The notes: generated by a model not told the origin, from the sequence alone. A stretch of DNA of 64,000 nt from Paraburkholderia sp. SOS3 (GCF_001922345.1 NZ_CP018812.1:1-64000), one strand, 5' to 3'; positions 41,714 to 52,023 are shown, counted from the first letter of the stretch. Made by a program: numbers and translations.

Positions 41714-42379
41714 ATGAATCAACACTCCTCCTCTTCCGCGCAGGGGGCGTCGGGCGCGTCGGCTACCTCGGCCTCGAACACGCAAGCGTTGCCGGAAAGC
41801 GACGTCGCTCCGAATGCCGTCCCTACCGTCGGCGATCTGTTCAAAGGCTTCCTCGGCCTCGGGCTCACGTCGTTCGGCGGCGCGTTGCCGCTTGCGCGGC
41901 GCACCGTCGTCGAACGGCACCGCTGGCTGTCCGGCGCCGAGTTCACCGATCTGCTCGGGCTGTGCCAGTTTCTGCCGGGTGGCAACGTAATCAACCTGTC
42001 GGTTGCGATCGGCATGCGCTTTCACGGCTGGCGCGGCGCGCTCGCGGCACTGCTCGGTCTGATTGCCGGGCCATCGCTGGTGGTGATCGCACTCGGTGTG
42101 CTTTATGAACACACGCAAAACGATCCGCATGTTCAGCATCTGTTCGCCGGCCTTGCAGCGGCGGCGGCAGGCTTGCTGATTGCGATGGCGGCAAAGATTC
42201 TGATGCCGCTGCGGCGCAACCCGGTCGCGGCCGGCATCGCCGCGCTCGGCTTCGTGGCGATCGCGGTCATGCGCTTTCCGTTGCTGCCGACGATGCTCGT
42301 GCTCACGCCGCTCAGCATCGCGCTCGCCGCGCACGCGGCTGCGAAGTCCTCGAAGTCCTCGAGCGGAGCCGGACGATGA
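41714..42379 (+). CDS. chrA: chromate transporter, N-terminal half (ChrA-type, short form)
   Basis: A 221-residue membrane protein of the CHR superfamily. The conserved motifs are GLTSFGGALPLARRTVVERH and LCQFLPGGNVINLSVAIG, with several hydrophobic segments (ALLGLIAGPSLVVIALGVL, GLLIAMAAKILM). It is a single-domain CHR protein which pairs with the next gene. CHR proteins export chromate or related anions, and the short pairs work together. The first about 45 residues (SSAQGASGASATSASNT) are low complexity. ATG 41714 is preferred to the upstream frame start at 41663. Confidence 0.85.
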   Translation: MNQHSSSSAQGASGASATSASNTQALPESDVAPNAVPTVGDLFKGFLGLGLTSFGGALPLARRTVVERHRWLSGAEFTDLLGLCQFLPGGNVINLSVAIGMRFHGWRGALAALLGLIAGPSLVVIALGVLYEHTQNDPHVQHLFAGLAAAAAGLLIAMAAKILMPLRRNPVAAGIAALGFVAIAVMRFPLLPTMLVLTPLSIALAAHAAAKSSKSSSGAGR

Positions 42380-42906
42380 TCGCCACGCTCGTCGCGCTCG
42401 CGCTGATCTTCAGCCAGCTATCGCTGCTCGCGTTCGGCGGCGGCAATACGATCCTGCCGGAGATGCAGCGGCAGGTGGTCGATGTCCATCACTGGATGCC
42501 GGCCAGCGAATTCAGCGCGCTGTTTGCACTCGCGCAGGCAGCGCCGGGACCGAACATGATGGTCGTCACGCTGGTCGGCTGGCACGTGGCCGGCTGGGCG
42601 GGCGTGCTCGTCACATCGATTGCGAAGTTCGGTCCGTCGTCGCTCGTCACCGCGCTCGCGTTGCACGCGTGGGAGCGCTTCAAAGACCGGCCGTGGCGCA
42701 GCATCGCGCAGAAGGGACTCGTGCCGGTCACCGCGGGGCTCGTTGCGGCAAGCGCCGTGCTGATTGCACGCGCGTCGGATTCGACGTGGCTTGCGTGGAA
42801 CATCACGGGAGTTTGCGCGGCGCTTTCGTTCACGACGCGCATTCATCCGTTGTGGCTGCTGGCGGCGGGGAGCGTGATCGGGTTGGTTGGGTTGGGTTTT
42901 CTGTAG
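42376..42906 (+). CDS. chrA: chromate transporter, C-terminal half (ChrA-type, short form)
   Basis: A 176-residue membrane protein and partner of the preceding gene. The CHR motifs are SLLAFGGGNTILPEMQRQVVD and FALAQAAPGPNMMVVTLVGWH. Five or six hydrophobic segments are visible (WAGVLVTSIAKFGPSSLVTA, GLVPVTAGLVAASAVLIARA, WLLAAGSVIGLVGLGFL). Its ATG overlaps the preceding stop (ATGA), so the two halves are co-translated. Together they equal one two-domain ChrA. Confidence 0.85.
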   Translation: MIATLVALALIFSQLSLLAFGGGNTILPEMQRQVVDVHHWMPASEFSALFALAQAAPGPNMMVVTLVGWHVAGWAGVLVTSIAKFGPSSLVTALALHAWERFKDRPWRSIAQKGLVPVTAGLVAASAVLIARASDSTWLAWNITGVCAALSFTTRIHPLWLLAAGSVIGLVGLGFL

Positions 42907-43111
42907 GCCTTTGCGTGTGGACGCGGTACAGTGCAAAGACTGGTCTCCGACAAAGCCACCAACGGAGTGATCAACGCCGGTGGCCGAGTTTTTCCTTCTT
43001 ATGACGGCCGCGGAACAAAGTCCGTCAACGCCGGGCGCGTCGACACGCGAAACTCAAGCCCAGCGGTCAGCGTACCGACTGTCCTCGTGACAGACGCCAA
43101 TGCGCCCACAC

Positions 43112-44638
43112 TCACTGAAAGGCCACTTCCGCGAAACTCCTCAACTTCCGGCTATGCAACCGATGCAAGCCATCGGCCCGCAGCAACTCCATCGCGGCCA
43201 CCCCGATCTGCAGATGCTGGTCCACCTGCGCACGATAAAACTGATCGGCCATGCCGGGCAACTTCAGCTCGCCGTGCAGCGGCTTGTCCGATACGCACAG
43301 CAACGTGCCGTACGGCACGCGGAAGCGAAATCCGTTCGCCGCAATCGTCGCGCTTTCCATATCGAGCGCAATCGCTCGGCTTTGCGATAGCCGCTGCACC
43401 GGCTCGCGATGGTCGCGCAATTCCCAGTTGCGGTTATCGACGCTCGCCACCGTCCCCGTGCGCATCACGCGCTTCAGTTCCACGCCGTCGAGCCGTGTGA
43501 CCTGCGCAACCGCGCGCTCGAGCGCGACCTGCACCTCGGCGAGCGCCGGAATCGGCACCCACAGCGGCAAATCGTCATCGAGCACGTGATCTTCGCGCAC
43601 GTAGCCGTGCGCCAGCACGTAGTCGCCGAGTCGCTGCGTATTGCGCAGCCCCGCACAATGGCCGAGCATGACCCACGCATGCGGACGCAGCACCGCGATA
43701 TGGTCGGTGATCGTCTTTGCATTCGACGGCCCGACGCCGATATTGACCATCGTGATGCCGCCGCCGTCCGCGCGCTTCAGGTGATAGGCGGGCATCTGCG
43801 GCAGCCGCGGCGGCGACGTGCCTTCGCTCTCCTGCTCGCCGAGATTCGCGTTGTACGTGATCACGTCGCCGGGCTCGACAAACGACGTGTACTCGCCGCG
43901 ATAGGCGCGCAATTCCGCATCGTCGGTATGCGCCATCATCGTACGGCCGAGCTTCACGAACTCGTCGATGTAGAACTGATAGTTCGTGTACAGCACATAG
44001 TTCTGGAAGTGCGTCGGCGACGTGGCCGTGTAATGCCTGAGCCGATGCAGCGAGAAATCGACGCGGGCCGCGGTGAACAGCGCGAGCGGATGCGGTTCGC
44101 CCGGCATCGGTTCGTACGTGCCATTGACGATCCGGTCGTCGAGCAGCGCGAGGTCCGGCGTATCGAACACGTCGCGCATCATGACGAGGCGGTCGCGGTC
44201 GAGATCGCCCTCGAGGTGGATGCCCTCCGCAAACGCAAAATGGATCGGAATGGCCTGGTCCGAGACACCCACTTCGATCGCCACATGATGGTTCTTCGCC
44301 AGCAGCCGCAATTGTTCGCGATAGTAATTACCGAACAGGTCGGGCCGTGTCACGGTAGTTTCGAATACGCCCGGGCCCGCGACGAAACCATATGAACGGC
44401 GCGAGTCGACGTGCGTGTTGACTTCGGTACGCACGCGCACGAACGGATAGCACGCGCGCACGCGGCGCTCGAATGCTTCGTTGCGCCGATAGCGCGCGAA
44501 AGCATCGCGCAAGAACGACGTGTTCGCTTCGTATATTGCGGAAAGACGCGTGACAGCCTCGGTGGGATCGTCGAACGCCTCCGTCGTATACGCGCTGGCC
44601 GGCGTCTGCACCAGGCGCTGATTGGTCTCGTAGTTCAT
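43112..44638 (-). CDS. amn: AMP nucleosidase
   Basis: A 508-residue enzyme that hydrolyses AMP to adenine and ribose 5-phosphate. The N-terminal domain has TRLSAIYEANTSFLRDAFAR and the catalytic domain a nucleoside-phosphorylase-like part, including VNIGVGPSNAKTITDHIAVL and MLGHCAGLRNTQRLGDYVLA. A DMESATIAANGFRFRVPYGT motif near the end is the nucleotide-binding loop. ATG 44638 (MNYETNQRLVQ) is preceded by GAGGcacgtga; the frame is open further upstream but that part is not coding. Confidence 0.95.
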   Translation of the reverse strand: MNYETNQRLVQTPASAYTTEAFDDPTEAVTRLSAIYEANTSFLRDAFARYRRNEAFERRVRACYPFVRVRTEVNTHVDSRRSYGFVAGPGVFETTVTRPDLFGNYYREQLRLLAKNHHVAIEVGVSDQAIPIHFAFAEGIHLEGDLDRDRLVMMRDVFDTPDLALLDDRIVNGTYEPMPGEPHPLALFTAARVDFSLHRLRHYTATSPTHFQNYVLYTNYQFYIDEFVKLGRTMMAHTDDAELRAYRGEYTSFVEPGDVITYNANLGEQESEGTSPPRLPQMPAYHLKRADGGGITMVNIGVGPSNAKTITDHIAVLRPHAWVMLGHCAGLRNTQRLGDYVLAHGYVREDHVLDDDLPLWVPIPALAEVQVALERAVAQVTRLDGVELKRVMRTGTVASVDNRNWELRDHREPVQRLSQSRAIALDMESATIAANGFRFRVPYGTLLCVSDKPLHGELKLPGMADQFYRAQVDQHLQIGVAAMELLRADGLHRLHSRKLRSFAEVAFQ

Positions 44639-44825
44639 TTCACGTGCCTCGGTTGATAGGCTCACATTACCACGGAACCCGCGCCGCCCGGCCGGCTGCC
44701 ACGCCGCCAATGCGCTTGCGCCAACGCGCCGCGCACAATCGTCGAAAGCGGCGCAAAATAAGGCGAAGCCGGCCGTTGGCCGAACCGGATTTGCTAGAAT
44801 CGCATCACCCTCTCGGAGAATCACC

Positions 44826-45236
44826 ATGAAGCCCCTCCTTCCCGCTGCCGTCGCACTGGCTTTCGCCGTGTCAGGGGCCGCGCTCGCGCAGCCCGCCGCT
44901 GCCGACCAGGTGCCGCCTGCGCAGCAGCAGACCACCGCCCCGATGTCCGCGAACGAGCGGGCGGGTCTGCCGGATCTGGACGCGATCAACCGCCCCGCGG
45001 CGGAAGTCAGCTCCAAGGTGGATATCAACGTGCCGCGCACGCCGAGCTTCTACGAACGCAGCGGCAACGGCACCGAGATCACCGAGTACCGCGACCGCGG
45101 CAAGCCTGTCGAAATCGACGTGCGCTCGAACTTCGGCACGCGCTACCAGATGAGCGCGCCGATCGACACCTCGCCGCAAGTCCACGATAGCTCGCGCCCG
45201 ACCACGCGCCTGCCGTCCTTCAACATCAAGTACTGA
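44826..45236 (+). CDS. DUF2782-like exported protein, upstream of thrB
   Basis: A 136-residue protein with a type I signal peptide (MKPLLPAAVALAFAVSGAALA). The mature part has GTEITEYRDRGKPVEIDV and TRYQMSAPID-like strands. The DUF2782 family has no known function. In pseudomonads a similar gene also lies between polA and thrB, and here it precedes thrB again, which supports the call. The name is based on pattern memory and not on a search. Confidence 0.75.
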   Translation: MKPLLPAAVALAFAVSGAALAQPAAADQVPPAQQQTTAPMSANERAGLPDLDAINRPAAEVSSKVDINVPRTPSFYERSGNGTEITEYRDRGKPVEIDVRSNFGTRYQMSAPIDTSPQVHDSSRPTTRLPSFNIKY

Positions 45237-45416
45237 ACGAACGTTGCCCGCGGTGCGCGCGAGGCTCACGGCCCGGAAACACCGGACCTGTCCATGCAAG
45301 CACCGCGCATGATTCGCGTCATCGCATAAACGCACGCTACAACCGGTTCATCACCCTCGACCACCCCACTGGCGGCCCAAGAACGCCAGCCCACCAACCC
45401 GACCGATGTTTTCCGC

Positions 45417-46412
45417 ATGGCCGTCTTCACTGCTGTAACCGAAGCCCAACTCGCGCAATGGCTGCGCCACTATGACCTCGGCGACGTCGTCGAATTTCGC
45501 GGCATCACGCCCGGCATTGAAAACAGCAACTTCTTTCTGACGACTTCGCGCGGCGAATACGTCCTGACGATCTTCGAGAAGCTGACCGATCGCCAGTTGC
45601 CGTTCTATCTCGACCTGATGCGGCATCTCGCCGCGCATCGCGTGCCGGTGCCCGACCCGGTGCCGCGCGACGATGGCGCGCTGTTCGGCATGCTGCACGG
45701 CAAGCCTGCGGCCATCGTCACGAAGCTCGAAGGCGCGCCGGAACTGGCGCCCGGCGTCGAGCATTGCGTCGAAGTCGGACAGATGCTCGCGCGCATGCAT
45801 CTCGCGGGTCGCGACTTCGCGCATCATCAACCGAACCTGCGCAGCCTCGCCTGGTGGGAAGACACGGTGCCTGCCCTGCTGCGCTTCGTCGACGGCGCTC
45901 AACGCGCGCTGCTGACCGACGAACTCGCGCATCAGCACGCGTTCTTTGCATCGGCCGGCTATGCGGCGATGCCCGGCGGCCCGTGCCACTGCGATCTGTT
46001 CCGCGACAACGCGCTATTCGCGCACGCGGCTCCCGGCACCGGGCACGAAGTGCGCCTCGGCGGCTTCTTCGATTTCTACTTCGCGGGCTGCGATAAATGG
46101 CTTTTCGACGTCGCGGTCACCGTCAACGACTGGTGCGTCGATCTGCCGACCGGGCGTCTCGACGACGCGCGTGTCGAAGCATTGCTGCGTGCGTATCAGA
46201 CTGTCCGTCCGTTCACGCACGAGGAAAATCGCCACTGGGGCGATATGCTGCGTGCGGGCGCGTACCGTTTCTGGGTCTCGCGCCTGTATGATTTCCATAT
46301 GCCGCGCGCGGCCGAACTGCTGAAACCGCATGACCCCGGTCATTTCGAGCGCATTCTTCGCGAACGTCTGCAAGGCGTCGCACTCCCAGGCATTCACACC
46401 TCATGCAACTGA
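45417..46412 (+). CDS. thrB: homoserine kinase (ThrB, APH-fold type)
   Basis: A 331-residue kinase phosphorylating homoserine in threonine synthesis. It is of the aminoglycoside-phosphotransferase-like type: [21 protein letters not shown] and [20 protein letters not shown] at the N-terminus, [11 protein letters not shown] with the catalytic Asp, and [18 protein letters not shown] (metal-binding Asp) after it. This form is standard in beta-proteobacteria and replaces the GHMP-type E. coli enzyme. It overlaps the next gene by 10 bases. Confidence 0.95.
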   Translation: MAVFTAVTEAQLAQWLRHYDLGDVVEFRGITPGIENSNFFLTTSRGEYVLTIFEKLTDRQLPFYLDLMRHLAAHRVPVPDPVPRDDGALFGMLHGKPAAIVTKLEGAPELAPGVEHCVEVGQMLARMHLAGRDFAHHQPNLRSLAWWEDTVPALLRFVDGAQRALLTDELAHQHAFFASAGYAAMPGGPCHCDLFRDNALFAHAAPGTGHEVRLGGFFDFYFAGCDKWLFDVAVTVNDWCVDLPTGRLDDARVEALLRAYQTVRPFTHEENRHWGDMLRAGAYRFWVSRLYDFHMPRAAELLKPHDPGHFERILRERLQGVALPGIHTSCN

Positions 46413-47200
46413 TCGAAGTCCCCGCGAAGACCGGCTATGTGTGGTTCCGGCAGGGCATATGGCTGTTCCGCAAGAACCCGCTCGCGTTCCTGACGCTATT
46501 CTTCGCGTACCTGCTCGCAATGACGCTGATTTCGCTGATTCCCGTGATCGGCGGCGTGTTGCCGCTCGCGTTGATCCCCGGCATCGCGGTCGGCTTCATG
46601 GCGGCATGCCGCGATACGATCGCCGGTAAGCCGGTGTTCCCGACCATCCTCGTCGATGGCTTCCGCTCATACGGCTCGACGGTCACCAAACGCCTGCTGC
46701 TGTTGGGATGCCTCTATATCGTCGCGATGGCGCTCGTGCTGGCGGGCTCCGCGCTTGCCGACGGCGGCGTGCTGCTGCGGCTCATGGTGACCGGCGAGGC
46801 GATGCAGCAGGAGGCGCTAGCGACCAGCAACCTGCCGCTCGCGGTCCTCACCGCGCTCGCTTTCTACGTGCCCGTCGCGATGCTGTTCTGGTTCTCGCCG
46901 ATACTCGCAGCGTGGCACGACGTGCCACCGGTGAAGGCAATGTTCTTCAGCATCGTCAGTTGCTGGCGCAACCGCGGGGCATTCGTCGTGTACGGCGTGC
47001 TGTGGCTCGCGGTGGCGATCACCGTATCGCTCGGGCTATCCACGCTGCTGCAGGCGCTCGGCGCCAGCGACCACGCGCTGATCGTGCTGATGCCCGCATC
47101 GATCATCGTCACGACCATGCTCTATTGCTCGTTCTATGCAACGTATCGCGGCTGTTTCGGCGTCCAGGGACCCGAACAGCCGGCGCCGCCGGTCGTCTGA
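46403..47200 (+). CDS. BPSS1780-family inner-membrane protein
   Basis: A 265-residue membrane protein with at least five hydrophobic segments ([34 protein letters not shown] and others). A conserved N-terminus [20 protein letters not shown] precedes the first segment. It matches the BPSS1780/DUF2189-like membrane proteins found in Burkholderia, of unknown function. It overlaps thrB by 10 bases, so translation is coupled. Confidence 0.75.
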   Translation: MQLIEVPAKTGYVWFRQGIWLFRKNPLAFLTLFFAYLLAMTLISLIPVIGGVLPLALIPGIAVGFMAACRDTIAGKPVFPTILVDGFRSYGSTVTKRLLLLGCLYIVAMALVLAGSALADGGVLLRLMVTGEAMQQEALATSNLPLAVLTALAFYVPVAMLFWFSPILAAWHDVPPVKAMFFSIVSCWRNRGAFVVYGVLWLAVAITVSLGLSTLLQALGASDHALIVLMPASIIVTTMLYCSFYATYRGCFGVQGPEQPAPPVV

Positions 47201-47327
47201 TTTCGCGGCGGCTCGGCTCGTGCTCGCCAGCGTCACCCGATTGCGGCACAATGCTTAGCACGCGATCAATTCGCGCGCTCTCGCCGCTCTCCTGCCGCTC
47301 TCTTGCATTCCTTCGCCGAGATGCATC

Positions 47328-47783
47328 ATGACCCAGCGCCCGCTTTTGCCGCTTACGCTCGACACCCAGCTCTGCTTCGCACTGTATTCGGCGTCGCTTG
47401 CGATGACGAAAGCCTACAAGCCGCTGCTCGACAGGCTCGGTCTGACCTACCCGCAATATCTCGCGATGCTCGTCCTGTGGGAAGGCGACGACGTGACGGT
47501 CAAGGATATCGCTGCGCGGCTCAATCTCGATTCCGCGACGATCACACCGCTGCTCAAGCGCCTCGAGGCGCAAGGTTACGTCGAGCGCACGCGCGGCACC
47601 GACGACGAGCGGCTCGTCTTTATCCGCCTGACAAAAGCCGGTACGTCGCTCAAGCGCGCTGCGCGTGAGGTGCCTACCGAAATTCTCGGTGCCACGGGTC
47701 AGGCACTGGAATTCGTCGTGCGCTTGCGCGACGACCTCGCGCAGTTGCGCGGGACGCTCAGTGAACATCTCGAACGCGGGTAG
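47328..47783 (+). CDS. ohrR: MarR-family regulator, OhrR-like
   Basis: A 151-residue winged helix-turn-helix repressor. [20 protein letters not shown] and [20 protein letters not shown] are the DNA-binding core, and [13 protein letters not shown] the wing. [16 protein letters not shown] near the N-terminus holds the Cys that OhrR proteins use to sense organic hydroperoxides. No ohr peroxidase gene lies beside it in the window, so a trans target is likely. Confidence 0.88.
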   Translation: MTQRPLLPLTLDTQLCFALYSASLAMTKAYKPLLDRLGLTYPQYLAMLVLWEGDDVTVKDIAARLNLDSATITPLLKRLEAQGYVERTRGTDDERLVFIRLTKAGTSLKRAAREVPTEILGATGQALEFVVRLRDDLAQLRGTLSEHLERG

Positions 47784-47924
47784 TCCTTTCGTGGCGGCGC
47801 ACGATTAAACGCCGCAGCCGATGCGCAGTTCGAGCAGGCGCTTTTCTTGCACCGGCTCCAACCGGGACAGCCCGGCATTTGCTGTCTCGCCGGCCCACCA
47901 TTTCTATCGCCCGATCCCATCACG

Positions 47925-49442
47925 ATGACCGAACCGCGGCAACTCGACGCTTCCTTCGACCACGGCCTTGTCTGGTTTCGCCGCGATTTACGCACCGGCG
48001 ACAACGCTGCGCTTTACTACGCGCTCAAGCATTGCCGGCACGTCTGGTGCGTCTTCGTTTTCGATTCGACGATCCTGCAACCACTGATCGATCGCGCGCG
48101 GGAACGTGATCCGAAGCAGATGCCGCGGGACCGGCGCGTCGATTTCATCGTTGCAAGCGTCGCAGAACTGGACCGGTCGCTGCGCGACGGACATGGCGGG
48201 CTGATGGTTTCGCATGGCGATCCGCGCGACGTGATCCCCAAGCTCGCGGAACGCTTGAAGATCGACGCCGTATTCGCGAATCACGACTACGAACCGTCGG
48301 CGATCGAGCGCGATGAAACCGTCGCGGACCGACTGCGCGACGCGCAGCGCGAACTGATCACGTTCAAGGATCAGGCGATTTTCGAGCGAGACGAGGTGCT
48401 GAACGGCCAGAACAAGCCGTTTTCGGTTTTCACGCCGTATCGCAATGCGTGGCTCAGGAAGCTGACGCCGTTCGACCTCAAGCCTTACCCGGTCGAACGT
48501 TACGCGAAGAGCCTCGCGAAGCCGCCGGCGGAATTCGACCACGGCATACCGTCGCTCAGCCAGTTGGGTTTCGAACGCAGCAATCTCGCCGACCTGAAGT
48601 TGCCGCCGGGCATGAGCGGCGCACAACAGCTACTGGAAGACTTTCTGACGCGTATCGACAGCTACGCAGACCGCCGCAACTTCCCGGCCGCCGCGGGCCC
48701 TAGCTATCTGTCCGTGCATCAGCGCTTCGGCACCGTGTCGATTCGCACGCTCGCGCGGCTCGCCAACGATCTGTCGCTGCAGCCCGACGGTGGCGGCGCC
48801 TCCGCGTGGCTAACCGAGCTGATCTGGCGTGACTTCTATTTCATGATTCTTACGCACCACCCGCAGGTTGCAGACGGTGCGCCGTTCAAGCCCGAGTTCG
48901 ACAGCGTGCGCTGGGAGCGCGGCCATGAAGCCGACGCCGCGTTCGCGGCCTGGCGCGAAGCGCGCACCGGCTATCCGCTCGTCGACGCCGCCATGCTACA
49001 GATCAATACGACCGGCTATATGCATAACCGTCTGCGCATGGTGACCGCGAGCTTTCTCGTGAAGGATCTGGGTCTCGACTGGCATCTCGGCGAACAGTAC
49101 TTCGCCGAGATGCTGAACGACTTCGACCTGTCGGCGAACAACGGCAACTGGCAATGGGCGGCGTCGACGGGATGCGACGCGCAACCGTGGTTTCGCATCT
49201 TCAATCCCGTCACGCAGTCGGAGCGGTTCGATCCGCAGGGGCGCTTTATCAAGCGCTATTTGCCGCAACTCGAAAAAGTGCCGCCGAAATGGATACACGC
49301 GCCATGGCTGGCGAGCGCGGAACAGTTGGCGGAATGGGGCGTGGTGCTCGGGGAGAATTACCCGCCGCCGATGGTCGACCATGCGCAAGCGCGGCAGTTG
49401 ACGCTCGAGCGCTTTGGGCGAGTGCGGCCTCGAAAGGGTTGA
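47925..49442 (+). CDS. phrB: class I deoxyribodipyrimidine photolyase
   Basis: A 505-residue enzyme that splits cyclobutane pyrimidine dimers with blue light. The N-terminal antenna-binding domain has GLVWFRRDLRTGDNAALYYA. The FAD domain has AWLTELIWRDFYFMIL, GYPLVDAAMLQINTTGYMHNR, MLNDFDLSANNGNWQWAAST and YFAEM motifs, including the W residues of electron transfer. ATG 47925 is preferred to the frame start at 47847. Confidence 0.95.
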   Translation: MTEPRQLDASFDHGLVWFRRDLRTGDNAALYYALKHCRHVWCVFVFDSTILQPLIDRARERDPKQMPRDRRVDFIVASVAELDRSLRDGHGGLMVSHGDPRDVIPKLAERLKIDAVFANHDYEPSAIERDETVADRLRDAQRELITFKDQAIFERDEVLNGQNKPFSVFTPYRNAWLRKLTPFDLKPYPVERYAKSLAKPPAEFDHGIPSLSQLGFERSNLADLKLPPGMSGAQQLLEDFLTRIDSYADRRNFPAAAGPSYLSVHQRFGTVSIRTLARLANDLSLQPDGGGASAWLTELIWRDFYFMILTHHPQVADGAPFKPEFDSVRWERGHEADAAFAAWREARTGYPLVDAAMLQINTTGYMHNRLRMVTASFLVKDLGLDWHLGEQYFAEMLNDFDLSANNGNWQWAASTGCDAQPWFRIFNPVTQSERFDPQGRFIKRYLPQLEKVPPKWIHAPWLASAEQLAEWGVVLGENYPPPMVDHAQARQLTLERFGRVRPRKG

Positions 49443-49503
49443 GGTCGCGCCGAAACCGGCCAGCCTTTCGGCCGACCGACGCACGCCCACGGTCAACCAA
49501 TGC

Positions 49504-49680
49504 TTAGTGCTGGCTCATCCACGCCGGTTGACGGCGTTGCGCTTCGCGATCGAGCTTGCGCATACGGAATTCGAGGTCGTACAGATCGGTTGCTTCCGAC
49601 AGGTACGCATCCTGGCGTTCTTTCGCGACTTCGTCAGCGGATTTCGTCAGGAACAGGAAAAGGCGGCTCAGCAGGTACAT
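49504..49680 (-). CDS. DUF3563 family microprotein
   Basis: A 58-residue protein, MYLLSRLFLFLTKSADEVAK at the start, YLSEATDLYDLEFRMRKLDR in the middle, ending RQPAWMSQH. This sequence is a well-known Burkholderia microprotein of unknown function (DUF3563). The ribosome site AAGGGGttgaacc precedes ATG 49680. The mixture of a hydrophobic start and charged helix suggests membrane association. Confidence 0.85.
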   Translation of the reverse strand: MYLLSRLFLFLTKSADEVAKERQDAYLSEATDLYDLEFRMRKLDREAQRRQPAWMSQH

Positions 49681-49772
49681 GGTTCAACCCCTTGGAAGAG
49701 TAAAGCTAAGGGATAACCCTTAGTTGTTGCTCCGCATTATAGGGAAAACCCGAACCCAACACCAGCTTTTCT

Positions 49773-50951
49773 TTAAGGAGAGGTGTAAAAGTCGCCACTG
49801 TCGGCGCGCTGTTGCTTACCGGCGCCTTCCGGCGCCACGCTGCGACGCTGATATCTGAAGAATTCCCATATCAAGCTGCTTGCATCGGGCCCCTTCGACG
49901 AATGGAACGGCACGGCGTCGTCGCCACCGCTCCATGCGTGACCGAGACCCTGAACGCGGCACAGGCGCACGACGCGCCGCCCGCCGCGAACGTAGTCTCG
50001 CGTCACGACGGTCGCTTTGCGATCCTCTTTTGTGTCGCCTGCCTTGCGGACACCGCTCGCGTCGATGAGGCCGTTGAGCCGCAGAAACTGCGTGGCCAGC
50101 TGATCGGCATTGACCGGCGCGACCACGGGGTCGCCTTCGCCTTGCATGATGATCGCGGGCATGCCCGGATACGCATCGACGTCGGCGGCACGATCGACGA
50201 GCCCGACCGGATCCTGGCGCGCGCCCCGGCGCATCACGTCCATCGCCGTGATACCCGAATGTGCTTCGCCGAATGCCGGGCCCGAATGCAGCGCGACGGC
50301 CGCGAACCGCTCGGGATAGCGCATCGCGAGCAGCGACGCTAGGCCGGCGCCGGCCGACAGGCCCGCGACATACACGCGTTCCGGGTCGAGGCCATGTTCG
50401 GCCACCAGCGCATCGACGAGCGACACGACGGCTAGCGCCTCCGCGCCGCCGGCGTTGTCCGAATCGTCATACCAATGCCAGCAGCGATGCGCGTGGGCAT
50501 GCTTCGATTGTTCCGGATAGACGACCGCGAAGCCGAAGCGATCCGCGAGCAGGTTCATCCGCGTGCCTTCGGCGAATTCGTCGATGGTCTGCTTGCAGCC
50601 GTGCAGCATCACGACGAGCGGCGCGCCGTGGCGCGGTTTGCCGGCCGGCAGATAAAGGCCGTACTGCAGATGATTCACGAGCCGGCCAGGCGCTGCCGGC
50701 GCCGAGTGGAACGAGCGCGTCCATGTGCCGCTCGCCCACGCCGCAGCACGCGGCCGCACGCGCGATTCGCGCTTGCCCGCGTGCTGCGCGTCGCGCGCCG
50801 CCGTCTTGCGTACCTTGACCGGAGGGCGCGTCGTGGCGGGCCGCGCGGGTCGCTTGGACGTCCGCTTCAACGTCGCATGCGCATGCTCTTTCTGGATGGC
50901 GATCAACCGTTTGAGGCCGCCGAGCCATATTTTTGTCAGACTTTTTGCCAT
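49773..50951 (-). CDS. PHB depolymerase family esterase
   Basis: A 392-residue esterase with the nucleophile elbow AGLSAGAGLASLLAM (G-x-S-x-G) and a MLHGCKQTIDEFAEGTRM oxyanion region. The Asp/His residues are likely in IMQGEGDPVVAPV and GLGHAWSGGD. The family includes polyhydroxybutyrate depolymerases and carboxylesterases, and the N-terminal about 80 residues are basic and low complexity (RTSKRPARPATTRPPVKVRK). That region looks like the extra N-terminus of intracellular, granule-associated forms. ATG 50951 has GAGGtatgc upstream. A role on stored PHB is inferred. Confidence 0.85.
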   Translation of the reverse strand: MAKSLTKIWLGGLKRLIAIQKEHAHATLKRTSKRPARPATTRPPVKVRKTAARDAQHAGKRESRVRPRAAAWASGTWTRSFHSAPAAPGRLVNHLQYGLYLPAGKPRHGAPLVVMLHGCKQTIDEFAEGTRMNLLADRFGFAVVYPEQSKHAHAHRCWHWYDDSDNAGGAEALAVVSLVDALVAEHGLDPERVYVAGLSAGAGLASLLAMRYPERFAAVALHSGPAFGEAHSGITAMDVMRRGARQDPVGLVDRAADVDAYPGMPAIIMQGEGDPVVAPVNADQLATQFLRLNGLIDASGVRKAGDTKEDRKATVVTRDYVRGGRRVVRLCRVQGLGHAWSGGDDAVPFHSSKGPDASSLIWEFFRYQRRSVAPEGAGKQQRADSGDFYTSP

Positions 50952-51281
50952 GCATACCTCGCAAAAAGGATCGGTGTCTGCCTGCAGATGAGGGCTCTTG
51001 TGCATTGCACAATAACATCAATCCCGCTGCGATGCTGTCGACGTGACAGGCGCCTGATTCGTTAACAGGCGTGAATGCAGTCGAGCAATCCGCAGGCACG
51101 CGCGCGACGGATTCCGTCAGCGGCCTCGCGCCGACATAACGTGGAATTCGGCGTTTTTTTACTTATAGAATACGCGCGCGGTACTGCGGCGCTACCGGAG
51201 CACTTCCCTGATCGGCCGCAGCGGCCGCCGGGGCCGCTGCGCGGCTCAAGCCTGTTCATTCGATGCCTGTTGCTTTTTACC
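50952..51281. other. 330-bp intergenic region between the esterase and PAP2 genes
   Basis: This divergent region probably holds promoters for both genes. A T-rich stretch with CTTATAGAATACG lies at 51162-51174. No RNA gene, conserved ORF or perfect -35/-10 pair is evident. Confidence 0.4.
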
Positions 51282-51992
51282 ATGCCCGACCTGCCACTCC
51301 ATTTCTGGTATGTGACGAGTAGCTGCGGCGGCGCCAGCGTGACGCTGCCGCTGACCGTCGCGATCGCGCTCTGGCTCGCGGTCGGCTATTCGTCGCGGCT
51401 CGCGCTCGGCTGGCTCGCGCTGATCGCCGGCGCCGCATCGATCGTGCTCGTGACGAAGCTCGCGTTCCTCGGCTGGGGCATCGGCGTGCGCGACTGGGAT
51501 TTCACGGGCGTGAGCGGCCACGCGATGATGTCGACCGCGATTTATCCGGTCGCGTTTTTCCTGATCCTATTGCCGACGCGACCGTCCATCCGCGTGGCCG
51601 GCATCATCGCAGGGTTCTGCGTAGGCATTGTGATCAGCTTCTCGCGCATCGTTGTCGAAGCGCATTCGCCGTCGGAAGCGGTCGTAGGCTGCGTGATGGG
51701 CGCGGTAATCGCGCTGCTCTTTTTACGCCTCGCGCGGCACACGACGCAAAGCCACAACCCGCTGTCGATATTGCCGGTGATGATGAGCCTCGTCGTGCTC
51801 GTCGCCGCGTTCCACCATATCCATATCCCGACACATCGCTGGGTCGAGCATGTCGCGATGAAGATGTCGGGTCATACGCGGCCGTTCGTCCGCGCGCGCT
51901 GGAAGGCCACGCGCGGCCGCAGTCATATGCTCGGCGCGCCGCTGTCGCGCGCGCACGATTCATTGGCTGCACCGCAGGCGCAGTCGGCCTGA
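51282..51992 (+). CDS. PAP2-family phosphatase, membrane
   Basis: A 236-residue membrane protein with the type 2 phosphatidic-acid phosphatase core: SGHAMMSTAIYPVAFF (motif 2) and SRIVVEAHSPSEAVVGCVMG (motif 3). At least five hydrophobic segments are visible. Such enzymes dephosphorylate undecaprenyl pyrophosphate, phosphatidic acid or phytanyl lipids. The frame is open upstream, but ATG 51282 (MPDLPLHFWYVT) is the best start. The charged C-terminus (SRAHDSLAAPQAQSA) is low complexity. The substrate cannot be told. Confidence 0.8.
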   Translation: MPDLPLHFWYVTSSCGGASVTLPLTVAIALWLAVGYSSRLALGWLALIAGAASIVLVTKLAFLGWGIGVRDWDFTGVSGHAMMSTAIYPVAFFLILLPTRPSIRVAGIIAGFCVGIVISFSRIVVEAHSPSEAVVGCVMGAVIALLFLRLARHTTQSHNPLSILPVMMSLVVLVAAFHHIHIPTHRWVEHVAMKMSGHTRPFVRARWKATRGRSHMLGAPLSRAHDSLAAPQAQSA

Positions 51993-52023
51993 GCCGTCTG
52001 ATCGATATCGTGGTTGCGCGGGT

